NCBI RefSeq assembly: GCF_916618885.1
Contig: NZ_CAKAKH010000001.1
Coordinates: forward strand, 1,240,001 to 1,304,000
Origin: Marinilactibacillus sp. Marseille-P9653
GTDB lineage: Bacteria; Bacillota; Bacilli; Lactobacillales; Carnobacteriaceae_A
Length of the DNA stretch: 64,000 bases
Direction: 5' to 3'
The notes under the pieces are model-generated. The model was not told the DNA's origin, searched no databases, and worked only from the letters and a program-made list of their open reading frames with translations. This document shows, piece by piece, positions 35,455 through 43,814 of this stretch (within the stretch, counting starts at the first letter, position 1; each line of letters starts with the position of its first letter). The translations under genes and the position numbers were made by a program.

Positions 35455-36387
35455 ATGCTAGAAGTACGAGAGATATCTAAATCATTTAAAAAAACAGTTG
35501 CAGTCGATCATTTAAGTATGTATATAGAAAAAGGAGAATCTATTGGTTTGTTGGGTCCTAATGGAGCAGGTAAATCAACGACTATTTCTATGATTTCAAC
35601 ACTATTACCTCCAGATAATGGAACGATTGAATACAAAAATATCAATATTTTAAAAAATGCAAGCACGATCAGACCTGTACTAGGTGTCGTCCCGCAAGAG
35701 ATTGCACTATATGAAGAATTGTCAGCTTACGAGAATATGCGATTCTTTGGGAAGATATATGGGCTAAAAGGAACTGCTCTAAACAGTAAGGTGGATGAGG
35801 TATTAAAGCTCGTTGGTTTAACAGAGCGGCAAAAAGAACCTGTGAAAAATTATTCTGGTGGCATGAAAAGACGAATTAATTTAGCGGTAGCGCTTCTTCA
35901 CGATCCTGAAGTTCTGATTATGGATGAACCTACTGTAGGGATTGACCCGCAATCTAGAAATCATATATTGGATACGATTCGTAAACTGAACGTTGAGCAT
36001 AACTTGACCATACTCTATACCAGTCATTATATGGATGAAGTTGAAAAATTATGTGACCGAATCTATATTATGGATGACGGAAAAATTGTGGCTTCCGGTA
36101 CAAATAAAGAGTTGAAGAGTTTGTTATCAAATGAAGAGACTGTGGAAATTGAAGTGAAAACTAAAAAAGTAGAATTTGCAGAGGTATTGAAAAAACACCC
36201 TGATGTCAATCAACTATATGAAACAACTAAAGGTTATAGATTGATAGTGTCTAAAAGGGACGAACTCCTTGTAGACATCTTTCGTCAAGCCGCTCTTCAC
36301 GAAGTAACAGTAACCGGAATCCAAGTCAAAGAACCCACTCTTGAAGATGTGTTTTTACATTTAACAGGTAGGAAACTTAGAGATTAG
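35455..36387 (+). CDS. ABC exporter ATPase (LnrL-like)
   Basis: The 310-aa ATP-binding subunit has Walker A GPNGAGKSTT (about 34-43), Q-loop VPQEIAL, signature NYSGGMKRRINLA, Walker B VLIMDEPTVGIDP and the H-loop SHYMDEVE. A C-terminal extension of about 90 residues is typical of antibiotic and Na+ exporters of the NatA/BcrA/LnrL group. The start is ATG 35455, nine bases after AAAGGAG; an in-frame GTG at 35446 abuts the ribosome site. It is followed by two ABC-2 permeases. With the upstream NarL-type system this forms a likely membrane-active antibiotic response module. Confidence 0.88.
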   Translation: MLEVREISKSFKKTVAVDHLSMYIEKGESIGLLGPNGAGKSTTISMISTLLPPDNGTIEYKNINILKNASTIRPVLGVVPQEIALYEELSAYENMRFFGKIYGLKGTALNSKVDEVLKLVGLTERQKEPVKNYSGGMKRRINLAVALLHDPEVLIMDEPTVGIDPQSRNHILDTIRKLNVEHNLTILYTSHYMDEVEKLCDRIYIMDDGKIVASGTNKELKSLLSNEETVEIEVKTKKVEFAEVLKKHPDVNQLYETTKGYRLIVSKRDELLVDIFRQAALHEVTVTGIQVKEPTLEDVFLHLTGRKLRD

Positions 36388-36399
36388 GAGGTGTTCTCG

Positions 36400-37668
36400 A
36401 TGAAAGAGTTGATAAAAAAAGATTTTCTTTTACTTTCAAAAAATAAAAGTGAATTGATCGAACTACTACTCACACCTTTTCTATTGATTTGTATTTTAGG
36501 ATTTGCTCTTGGTAATCTGATGAACAACAGTGCAGAAAACACTATTGAGACAACTATCGTTGGTTTTGTGAACGATCAAAACGATGAAACAGTTAAGGCG
36601 GATTTTGAAGCAAAACTGGATGAGGAAAATGTGACTGATTTAGAGTACCAGCAGTTATTAGAAGCATCGTCTGAATTAGACCCAGTCTTTCATTTGAAAC
36701 AGTTGTTTGAACAAGAAGAGATAAAAGAGCTCTTTCATTTAAAAGCTTTTGAATCAATCGATTCTGCTCAGAAAGCGTTAGAAAATGACGAAATTGGCGG
36801 TATTATACATGTTCCAGACCAATTCAGTTTATCTGTATTGAATTCGACTTTATTTGGGGAAGAATTAAAAACAGAACTTAATGTGATGACACAAGATCCG
36901 AATCAAATTAGATCCATTACACTGACTAGTGTTTTAGATAGTTTTATTAACGAATATAATTTTCAGACATCCATAGTTCCATTCGCTGGAGATACAACAA
37001 TTGATGATACCTCACGATATGGTGAAACTCTGACAGTTTCTACTGAAGAGCCTATCAGCGCTTTTCAATACTATACGCTAGGAATGGGTGTGTTTTACGC
37101 TTTAAGCATTAGTACAATCATAGCAAACCGTAGCTTTAGGGAAAAAGAAACACATGTATTTGCAAGAATTATGATTTCGAATCAATCACCTTTAAGTTAC
37201 CTGATGAGTAAGATGGTTTCCAGTTCACTTATTGCTTTTATGCAGTTAAGTTTGTTATTTGGCCTTTCCAATTTAGTTTTCGGAATTTTTTCAGGACGAC
37301 CCAGTTCCTTTTGGTTAGATATTGCATTAATAACAGCCATTTATTCTTTATTGATAGGAAGTATAACTAGCTTGCTTACCTCTATATCACTATATGGAAA
37401 CGAAATTAAAATTGTAAATTTCTTTGGATCTTTCACTGCTGTACTAGCTTTTCTTGGAGGTAGCTTTACACCGACAGAAAACTTTTCTGATCTGATTAAG
37501 ACGATAGGGGATTGGACGCCTAATGGTGCAACATTGACATCATACTTGCAACTACTAATGGGGTTCGAAATACAAGAAATTTTACCTCTTTTAGCGAGAG
37601 TGATCGGCATGAGTATCGTCAGTTTGACCGTGGCTGTTCTATTGTTTCCGAAAAGGAGGTTAGATTAG
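36400..37668 (+). CDS. ABC-2 type exporter permease (LnrM-like)
   Basis: The 422-aa permease has the ABC-2 layout: one N-terminal helix (about 18-40), a large extracytoplasmic acidic region (about 45-220) and then about five helices. The start is ATG 36400, seven bases after AGGAGGT; the upstream in-frame GTG overlaps that site. It lies 12 bp after the ATPase gene and its stop directly precedes the second permease gene. It probably pairs with that second permease as a heterodimer. Confidence 0.83.
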   Translation: MKELIKKDFLLLSKNKSELIELLLTPFLLICILGFALGNLMNNSAENTIETTIVGFVNDQNDETVKADFEAKLDEENVTDLEYQQLLEASSELDPVFHLKQLFEQEEIKELFHLKAFESIDSAQKALENDEIGGIIHVPDQFSLSVLNSTLFGEELKTELNVMTQDPNQIRSITLTSVLDSFINEYNFQTSIVPFAGDTTIDDTSRYGETLTVSTEEPISAFQYYTLGMGVFYALSISTIIANRSFREKETHVFARIMISNQSPLSYLMSKMVSSSLIAFMQLSLLFGLSNLVFGIFSGRPSSFWLDIALITAIYSLLIGSITSLLTSISLYGNEIKIVNFFGSFTAVLAFLGGSFTPTENFSDLIKTIGDWTPNGATLTSYLQLLMGFEIQEILPLLARVIGMSIVSLTVAVLLFPKRRLD

Positions 37669-38751
37669 ATGATAACTGTATTTCTTATGCAATGGAAAAG
37701 AACCCTTAAGAGCCCGTTATTGCTCATATTGTTTTTTGGATTGACCATACTGATGGTCAATGTAGTGGCTGGCACCCAAGGTGGTCAAAAGTTGGAAGTA
37801 GCAGCTTATAGTCATAATCTATCAGAGAATCAAATACAATATAAATTAGATAGATTGAATCAAAGTGATACGATTAGTATTCATTTAAAAGAAAAAGATC
37901 AAGTAGAAGAAGATATCAAAATGGATAAGTATGGGTTTGCATTAGTACTTGAAGAAGATAATTATCAGATTCTTGTAGGAAGAGAAACGGAGCAGTTACC
38001 TGTCGTGGATCAATATCTTCGTAGAGTTTATAGTGAAGAAAATCGGCTCAGAAGCATTCAAGAGCAAAACCCAGAACAAGTCATCGAAGTTAAGGACCAC
38101 CTATTGTTAAACGTAAGCTCGTTGTCTGATACTGGTAATAGCATTGTGAATTTATCGGTCATGTTAGGTATGACCTTCTACTTCACGATATTTTCAATTC
38201 TTTTTCTTATGACAGATTTATTTGAAGACAAAAGAGATGGTATTTGGAACCGACTGATCTTTTCTCCAATTTCAAGAGCTAAAATCTATCTTGGACATCT
38301 TTTCTTTTATTTCAGCCTAGGAGTTTTGCAAATCACAGTACTATTAACGTTATTGAGTCAGATGCTTTTACTTGATTTAAATATCAACTATCTCGTAGCA
38401 ATTCTAATCACATTATCGTTTATTCTTTGTATTGTATCTCTAGGGATATTACTCATCGCCATGGCAAAAACTTCTTCAGGATTAATGGTCTTGATTCCCA
38501 TTGTCGCAACTTCTACAGCCATGTTAGGTGGGGCTTTTTGGCCGCTACAAGTGATTGATAATCGTTTTTTATTATTTGTAGCAGAATGGATGCCTATCAA
38601 ACAAGCTGTATACGGAATCATTGAAGCAACTGTTCAGTATAAAAGTTTCCTTGAAGCAATACAGCCTGTCGGAATTTTGCTATTGATGAGCTTATTCTTT
38701 ATGAGTATAGGCATCAATATGATGGAAAGAGTGAGTGATTCTCAATTATAA
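37669..38751 (+). CDS. ABC-2 type exporter permease (LnrN-like)
   Basis: This 360-aa second permease has an N-terminal helix, an extracytoplasmic region (about 45-155), and about five C-terminal helices containing the ABC-2 stretch FEDKRDGIWNRLIFSPISRAK. AAAAGGAGG precedes the ATG, which abuts the stop of the preceding gene. The operon ends in a hairpin that is also the apparent operator of the following TetR gene. The exported or expelled compound is unknown. Confidence 0.83.
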   Translation: MITVFLMQWKRTLKSPLLLILFFGLTILMVNVVAGTQGGQKLEVAAYSHNLSENQIQYKLDRLNQSDTISIHLKEKDQVEEDIKMDKYGFALVLEEDNYQILVGRETEQLPVVDQYLRRVYSEENRLRSIQEQNPEQVIEVKDHLLLNVSSLSDTGNSIVNLSVMLGMTFYFTIFSILFLMTDLFEDKRDGIWNRLIFSPISRAKIYLGHLFFYFSLGVLQITVLLTLLSQMLLLDLNINYLVAILITLSFILCIVSLGILLIAMAKTSSGLMVLIPIVATSTAMLGGAFWPLQVIDNRFLLFVAEWMPIKQAVYGIIEATVQYKSFLEAIQPVGILLLMSLFFMSIGINMMERVSDSQL

Positions 38752-38763
38752 AATAAAAACTAC

Positions 38764-38826
38764 AAAACATTGACCGACCTGGTCAGTAGTGGTAAACTCT
38801 CACCATGACCAGGTCGGTCAGTTTTT
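38764..38826 (+). terminator. Terminator hairpin of the ABC-2 operon, coincident with TetR operators
   Basis: TGACCGACCTGGTCA (38771-38785) and TGACCAGGTCGGTCA (38806-38820) are perfect 15-bp reverse complements. Flanking AAAAC and GTTTT extend the stem, and T follows. For read-through RNA from the upstream operon this is a strong intrinsic terminator. Confidence 0.7.
38770..38820 (+). promoter_or_regulatory. TetR-family promoter-operator region
   Basis: Each 15-bp arm is itself a palindrome of the form TGACC, five bases, GGTCA, giving two dimer sites 35 bp apart centre to centre. A promoter, TTGACC (38770-38775) and TAAACT (38793-38798) with 17-bp spacing, has its -35 inside the left site and its predicted start at the edge of the right site. 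Transcripts from this promoter carry only the right arm, so they would not form the terminator. Confidence 0.65.
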
Positions 38827-38853
38827 ATAGAGGATGATCGAGGTGAGTAAGTA

Positions 38854-39495
38854 TTGAACGAAGCGTTTAATAAATTACCAGATGGAAAAAAGTCTGCTAT
38901 CCTTAAAGCGGCTTATAATGAGTTTGAGGAAAATGGCTTTAAAAGGGCTTCTACAAATAAAATTGCTGCTAAAGCTAGAATTGGCAAAGGGACTTTGTTT
39001 TATTATTTTGGAAACAAGAAAAAACTATATCAGTATCTGATTACGACTTCTTTTAACATTGCTTATGATGAATATTTAATGCAGATAAATTTCGATAAAA
39101 CAGATTATTTTGATCGTTTAGAAAGTATAACTGATCTCAAACAAAAAGTAAGCAATCTTTATCCCAATGAATTGAGCTTCTTATCTAAACTTCTTTTAAC
39201 TCCAGATGATATGGAATGGTCGGATGTTATACAGGAGAAACGTGAAGAATCAGAAAAAGTATGGGAAAAGGTTTTGACTGAAAATATCGACTTCAGTAAA
39301 TTTAGAGAAGATTTGCCAAGGGAAAAAGTACTGAACTTAATCAAATGGGGACTTGAAGGATACCGTAAAGAACTGGAGCAGAAAGCAAACTCCTTAGGAA
39401 ATTCAACTGTCTTTTCAGAAGAAGAGATCAAGTATTACTATCAAGAATACAATGATTATATCGATTTATTAAAAAGAACATACTATAAATCATAG
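38854..39495 (+). CDS. TetR/AcrR-family transcriptional repressor
   Basis: The 213-aa regulator has an N-terminal helix-turn-helix (about residues 10-58, with GFKRASTNKIAAKARIGKG and LFYYFGNKKKLY) and a divergent helical ligand-binding domain. The TTG start has GAGGTGA seven bases upstream. It is the first gene of a transcript encoding an ABC exporter ATPase and a large permease. Two palindromic sites cover its promoter, so it is very likely an autorepressor relieved by the exporter's substrate. The effector is unknown. Confidence 0.88.
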   Translation: MNEAFNKLPDGKKSAILKAAYNEFEENGFKRASTNKIAAKARIGKGTLFYYFGNKKKLYQYLITTSFNIAYDEYLMQINFDKTDYFDRLESITDLKQKVSNLYPNELSFLSKLLLTPDDMEWSDVIQEKREESEKVWEKVLTENIDFSKFREDLPREKVLNLIKWGLEGYRKELEQKANSLGNSTVFSEEEIKYYYQEYNDYIDLLKRTYYKS

Positions 39496-39511
39496 TCAGG
39501 GAGTGAGTTAT

Positions 39512-40414
39512 ATGAGTTTAGTTTCAGTACAGGGGTTATCTAAATCTTTTGGTAAAACAGAGGCTTTAAAAGAAGTTAACTTTAGCATGGAAAAAGGGGA
39601 AGTTTTAGGCTTCATAGGACCAAATGGTTCAGGCAAATCGACAACCATTCGAGTACTTTTAGGACTATTAAAAGCAGATAGTGGAAAAGTACGTATATTT
39701 GACCAGGATGTATGGTCTGATTCTGTGGAGATACACAAACGTGTTGCTTATGTTCCTGGAGATGTCAATCTCTGGCCCAATCTAACTGGTGGAGAAGTTA
39801 TTGACCTTTTCTTAAGTATGAGAGGACAACAGGTAGATTATGATAAGATAGCCTCTTTAATCAAAGCATTTGATTTTGATCCTACAAAGAAATGTAGAAG
39901 TTATTCTAAAGGAAATCGTCAAAAAGTGGCGTTGATCGCTGCATTTGCTTCTGATGCAGACTTATACATATTGGATGAACCCACTTCTGGTTTAGATCCA
40001 CTACAAGAACGTGTTTTTCAACAACAAGTGGCAACCGTTAAAAAGCGTGGGGCTAGCGTCTTGTTATCTAGCCATATCTTATCTGAAGTTGAACAACTAT
40101 GTGATACGATTGCGATTATCCGTAACGGAAGCATTGTGGAAGCAGGAACACTTAATGATCTTAGACACCTTACCAGAACAGAAATTAGGTTACAAACACA
40201 AAAATCTTTGAACCATTTCAGTGATGTTAGTTGGATTCACCACTTTGTCCAAAAAGGAAACCAAGCCGTTTTTCAAATAGACTCCAATAAAATGGATCAA
40301 TTGATCCAGGCCTTACAAGGAATGGACGTTCAATCACTGGAAAGTGTTCCGCCTAAGTTAGAAGATCTATTCATGCGCCATTATGAAACGACTGGAGAGG
40401 CGGGGGAATCATGA
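39512..40414 (+). CDS. ABC exporter ATPase, TetR-controlled
   Basis: The 300-aa ATPase has Walker A GPNGSGKSTT, signature SYSKGNRQKVAL, Walker B LYILDEPTSGLDP and H-loop SSHILSEVE. The long C-terminal tail is typical of the drug-export ABC group with large two-repeat permeases (tetronasin/polyketide-resistance type). The start is ATG 39512, eight bases after AGGGAG; an in-frame GTG at 39503 is inside that site. Its stop overlaps the permease start by 4 bp. Confidence 0.88.
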   Translation: MSLVSVQGLSKSFGKTEALKEVNFSMEKGEVLGFIGPNGSGKSTTIRVLLGLLKADSGKVRIFDQDVWSDSVEIHKRVAYVPGDVNLWPNLTGGEVIDLFLSMRGQQVDYDKIASLIKAFDFDPTKKCRSYSKGNRQKVALIAAFASDADLYILDEPTSGLDPLQERVFQQQVATVKKRGASVLLSSHILSEVEQLCDTIAIIRNGSIVEAGTLNDLRHLTRTEIRLQTQKSLNHFSDVSWIHHFVQKGNQAVFQIDSNKMDQLIQALQGMDVQSLESVPPKLEDLFMRHYETTGEAGES

Positions 40415-42006
40415 AATCTATAACCGGATTTAAATTATTAACTCGCTTTGTCTTAAAAAAAGAATGGAAAGTTTTATTACTTTGGGCACTTGGCTGCTTG
40501 ATGTTTGTTTTTGTGGGCGTTTTTGCATTTGTAACCATTTATCCTTCTGCGACTGACCGCACAGCTATGGCAGTTGCAATGTCTAATCCGGCTATGGAAG
40601 CCCTTTTCGGAAAACTGATTGGAGGAGATAACTATACCATTGGTGCAATGTATTCACATACAATGACTATCCTCACATTGTCACTTTTTTCAGTAGCTTC
40701 GATATTAATGATGATTAGAAATACCAGAGCTGAAGAAGAACACGGTATGATGGAATTAATTCAATCATTTCCTATAGGAAGACTCGCACATTCGACGTCT
40801 GCTTCATTACTGTTAATAGGTTACAACATATCATTAGCACTACTGACTGGATTGCTCCTCTTATTGATGGGGGATTCGAGTATGGATTTGAACGGATCTT
40901 TTCTTACTGGAGCAATGTATGGCGCAATCGGATTGTTTTTCGGAAGTCTCGCCTTACTCGCAGCTCAATTATCCAGCAATAGTAGAAGTGCTACGATGAC
41001 CTGTTTTTCACTGTTAGGAGCTGCCTATATTATTAGAATCATCGGGGATACCGGTCAGGAATATTTGAATGTTCTTTCTCCACTAGGTTTGCTATACAAA
41101 TCAGAACCGTTTGTCTCCAATTACTGGTGGCCTGTAGGAATAATCTTACTTGTAACCTTTGTTATTTTGGGACTTGCCTTTTATTTCCAGACAAAAAGAG
41201 ATTTAGGTGCTGGACTATTGCCAGATAAAACGGGTAAACACTTAGCGTCTTCTTTTTTGAAACAACCGATAGGCTTTGTTTTCCGATTGATGAAAACACC
41301 TTTAATCGCTTGGACTATAGGGTTGGTTCTACTTGGGATTACTTACGGTTCGGTTATGGGAGACGTGGAAAGTCTGCTAGCTGGTAATGAATTGATTGAG
41401 CAAGTGATCAGTAGTGATGCTTCTCAATCCATTGTCACACAGTTTATTTCCATTATTATGGGCGTATTGGCTATAGCAGCTGTTATACCATCTATTCAAG
41501 TCATCGTTAGATTGTCTTCAGAAGAAAAACATGGACGCTTACAGCATTTACTTGTTGGAACGAAAAGCAGAAGTCAGATTTTATTGACTTTTATAGAGGT
41601 TAGTTTGATTTCTTTGGTAATGATTCAAGGAGTACAAATTGCTGCATTTGGAGTTACAGCAAGTTTAGGTCAGAGTATTCTAAGTTTCAGAGAAATTTTT
41701 GAAAGTGGTCTTGTCTATTTGCCCGCTATGGCTGTGATTTTGAGTATCTCTATCTGTCTATTCGGATGGTTTCCGAAGAAAATATTCTTAACTTGGTTAG
41801 TGCTAGGTTATTGCTTCTTTATACTATATTTTGCCAATTTATTTGAAATACCCGAATGGATAAAAGGACTTTCTCCGTTTTACCACATCCCAGAAAGATT
41901 GGTTGGAGAAAACAGTTCAACTGTTCTTCTATATTTAAACCTTGTTTCTTTATCTTTTTCTTTAGTAGGAATAATCGGTTTCAAAAAAAGAGATACGATT
42001 CATTAA
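40411..42006 (+). CDS. Large ABC exporter permease, tetronasin-resistance type
   Basis: The 531-aa polytopic protein has about twelve hydrophobic helices in two repeats of six, the layout of single-gene permeases partnered by one ATPase in polyether/polyketide resistance exporters. The ATG overlaps the ATPase stop (ATGA), and GGCGGGG precedes it. A charged cytoplasmic stretch (RNTRAEEEHGMMELIQSF) after the second helix and a matching one in the second half (SSEEKHGRLQHLLVG) fit the ATPase contact sites. It is the last gene of the TetR operon. Confidence 0.82.
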   Translation: MKSITGFKLLTRFVLKKEWKVLLLWALGCLMFVFVGVFAFVTIYPSATDRTAMAVAMSNPAMEALFGKLIGGDNYTIGAMYSHTMTILTLSLFSVASILMMIRNTRAEEEHGMMELIQSFPIGRLAHSTSASLLLIGYNISLALLTGLLLLLMGDSSMDLNGSFLTGAMYGAIGLFFGSLALLAAQLSSNSRSATMTCFSLLGAAYIIRIIGDTGQEYLNVLSPLGLLYKSEPFVSNYWWPVGIILLVTFVILGLAFYFQTKRDLGAGLLPDKTGKHLASSFLKQPIGFVFRLMKTPLIAWTIGLVLLGITYGSVMGDVESLLAGNELIEQVISSDASQSIVTQFISIIMGVLAIAAVIPSIQVIVRLSSEEKHGRLQHLLVGTKSRSQILLTFIEVSLISLVMIQGVQIAAFGVTASLGQSILSFREIFESGLVYLPAMAVILSISICLFGWFPKKIFLTWLVLGYCFFILYFANLFEIPEWIKGLSPFYHIPERLVGENSSTVLLYLNLVSLSFSLVGIIGFKKRDTIH

Positions 42007-42012
42007 ATGAAC

Positions 42013-42050
42013 CAGACTTCAGTCTACTAGGACTAAAGTCTGATTTTTTA
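42013..42050 (+). terminator. Terminator of the TetR-ABC operon
   Basis: CAGACTTCAGTC pairs with GACTAAAGTCTG around TACTAG with one mismatch, followed by A and six T. Confidence 0.8.
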
Positions 42051-42054
42051 TATT

Positions 42055-42127
42055 TACTGCATCTGATGTAGTAATTATCAAGTAGCTCTGGTATAATGAT
42101 TACAACGACAGATGCAGTAATCGTTGT
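42055..42127 (+). promoter_or_regulatory. PadR promoter with dense operator-like repeats
   Basis: A near-perfect palindrome, TACTGCATC and GATGTAGTA around one base (42055-42073), is followed by an extended -10 promoter, TGGTATAAT (42089-42097). GATGCAGTAAT recurs at 42111-42121. ACAACGA (42102-42108) and TCGTTGT (42121-42127) form a second perfect inverted repeat around the start region. These are good candidates for autoregulatory PadR sites. Confidence 0.55.
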
Positions 42128-42158
42128 CTGTTAATCTTTACATAAAGGGGTGGGATGA

Positions 42159-42488
42159 GTGATCAGTAGTGACGTAAGTAGAGGATATAATGACTCATTT
42201 ATCTTATCTATTTTAAATGAAGGCGATTCCTACGGATACGAGATCTCTAAACAAATTAGGGAAAGAACAAATGGTCAGTATGTAATGAAAGAAACGACGC
42301 TGTATTCTGCCTTTACTCGGTTGAAGTCTAAAGGATATATCACATCTTACCCAGGGAAAGAAACGCAAGGAAGGAAACGAACGTATTATAAGATTACAGT
42401 AGGTGGAAAAGGACTGTTATTAGAAAAGCAAAAGGAATGGCAGTTGACAAAATCTGTTGTAGACATATTTTTTGGAGGGGAAATATAA
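42159..42488 (+). CDS. PadR-family transcriptional regulator
   Basis: This 109-aa winged-helix regulator of the short PadR group has the motif ILSILNEGDSYGYEISKQI, the recognition region KETTLYSAFTRLKSKGYI, and the beta-wing ETQGRKRTYYKIT. PadR repressors commonly control a membrane or efflux gene encoded next to them and respond to antimicrobials or cell-envelope stress. The start is GTG 42159, preceded by AGGGGTGGG. Its stop overlaps the start of the next gene, so the pair is coupled. Repeats in its promoter suggest autoregulation. Confidence 0.9.
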   Translation: MISSDVSRGYNDSFILSILNEGDSYGYEISKQIRERTNGQYVMKETTLYSAFTRLKSKGYITSYPGKETQGRKRTYYKITVGGKGLLLEKQKEWQLTKSVVDIFFGGEI

Positions 42489-43459
42489 TGAATACAATAA
42501 AAGAGTATGTGGATAAAATGTTTAAACATGTTGTAAAAACACAGGAGACTGAGCAATTAAAAGTGGATATTCTAGCAAATATGGAGGATCGATTTATCGC
42601 ATTAAAAGAAGAAGGGGCCTCTGAGAACGAAGCGATTGGAACAGTAATTGTGGAGTTTGGTAATATTGAAGAAGTGCTAGAAGAGATGGGATTGAATGAG
42701 TATCAAAAATCAAATAATGATCTAGATGATGTGATGGTAGTAGAGATAGAAGATGCTTATGAGTATATAGAAGCCCGAAGAAAAGCGGGATTAGGTATCG
42801 GACTAGGTGTTCTTGCTTGTTGTATTGCTCTTGGTGGTTTTCTCGGTCTATTCGGATTATTCTCATTAGAGTCCTACGGTATTATTTTAGGCTTGATATG
42901 GATGTTCCTGTTTGCAGTCGTTGGCATTTCACTATTTATTATCCAAGGTTACCGATTGACGAGTTATAAAGAATACGAGCTTCCTTTCATTCTTGTGCCT
43001 GAAGCGAAAAGAAGGATTCAAGAAATGATGAATGCTTATAAAAAATCTTTCATATTTAGTATCGTAATCGGAGTAGCATTATGCATATTTTCTCTAATTC
43101 CAGTTTTGTTTACAGCTTTATCGTCCATAGATGAATTTATAGTCGTGGGTAGTGGAACGATGTTCGTGATAGCTGGAGTCGGGGTCTTATTGTTTATCTA
43201 TACTGGAATGATTTGGACGGGCTATCAAAAATTATTAGCTAAAGGCAAATCTGTTGAAGAAGTATATGAAGTTCGGGAGAAGTATAAGCGAAATACAAAA
43301 ATAACGAATATACTTGAAAATATATACTGGCCAATTTTACTAGTAATCTACTTTTCCTTGAGTTATTTTTCTGGATCATGGGCTTGGTCATGGATCATTT
43401 TTCCTATAGGTGGAATTTTACAAAGTACAATCGAATCTATTTTTGGTATTGAAGATTAA
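42488..43459 (+). CDS. HAAS-domain membrane protein
   Basis: The 323-aa product begins with a HAAS/DUF1700-like helical cytoplasmic domain (about residues 1-75, with EQLKVDILANMEDRFIALKEEG and FGNIEEVLEEMG). Six or so membrane helices follow in a DUF-type arrangement. HAAS domains usually occur in membrane proteins paired with a PadR regulator, as here, and the pair is thought to sense or counter envelope stress. ATG 42488 has GGAGGGG seven bases upstream and overlaps the PadR stop. The molecular activity is not known. Confidence 0.8.
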   Translation: MNTIKEYVDKMFKHVVKTQETEQLKVDILANMEDRFIALKEEGASENEAIGTVIVEFGNIEEVLEEMGLNEYQKSNNDLDDVMVVEIEDAYEYIEARRKAGLGIGLGVLACCIALGGFLGLFGLFSLESYGIILGLIWMFLFAVVGISLFIIQGYRLTSYKEYELPFILVPEAKRRIQEMMNAYKKSFIFSIVIGVALCIFSLIPVLFTALSSIDEFIVVGSGTMFVIAGVGVLLFIYTGMIWTGYQKLLAKGKSVEEVYEVREKYKRNTKITNILENIYWPILLVIYFSLSYFSGSWAWSWIIFPIGGILQSTIESIFGIED

Positions 43460-43814
43460 TAAAGTGGTTAAATACTAAAGGTGTAATCTGATTAGGATTA
43501 TACTTTTAGTATTTTTTTGTATTAAAGTAATTTAAGCGTATTTGTATATGTGTTCTCCTATCGAGAAGTAGTAGTGCTTTTTAAAAAACAAACGAGGTTG
43601 TAAGATTAATATAGTTATAAAAATAATGTTTTATCTATTGGCGAGGTTGCTTATACGATATCAATAGTTACTTCTCTTTGATTATTTTAGCACTGAAAAG
43701 TCTTTATATTTGCTTCTTCTCATGTCATCATTTATTGTTTAAAGTAGAAAAGGTTTGTGGATCAGTAGATTATCTAAAACTCTTTCATATTAATTATTTT
43801 AAGGGGGATTTCGA
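43460..43814. other. 355-bp region before a sugar ABC operon
   Basis: No gene is seen. A strong terminator fills the left end. The remainder is AT-rich and carries an 8-bp direct repeat, CGAGGTTG, at 43593-43600 and 43642-43649 (start to start 49 bp). No convincing promoter with consensus spacing was found for the following gene. Confidence 0.45.
43471..43518 (+). terminator. Terminator of the PadR/HAAS unit
   Basis: AATACTAAAGGTGTAATC pairs with GGATTATACTTTTAGTATT through two near-continuous helices, followed by seven T. Confidence 0.87.

Noticed and set aside
42437-42487. Longer N-terminus for the HAAS protein starting inside the PadR gene
   Set aside because: The extra 17 residues are encoded within padR in another frame; the ATG at 42488 has an excellent ribosome site and starts at the HAAS domain.
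42594-42866. 90-codon minus-strand open frame under the HAAS protein gene
   Set aside because: It is antisense to a coding region with a strong ribosome site and its composition (Leu/His/Gln-rich) is that of a reverse-strand artefact.
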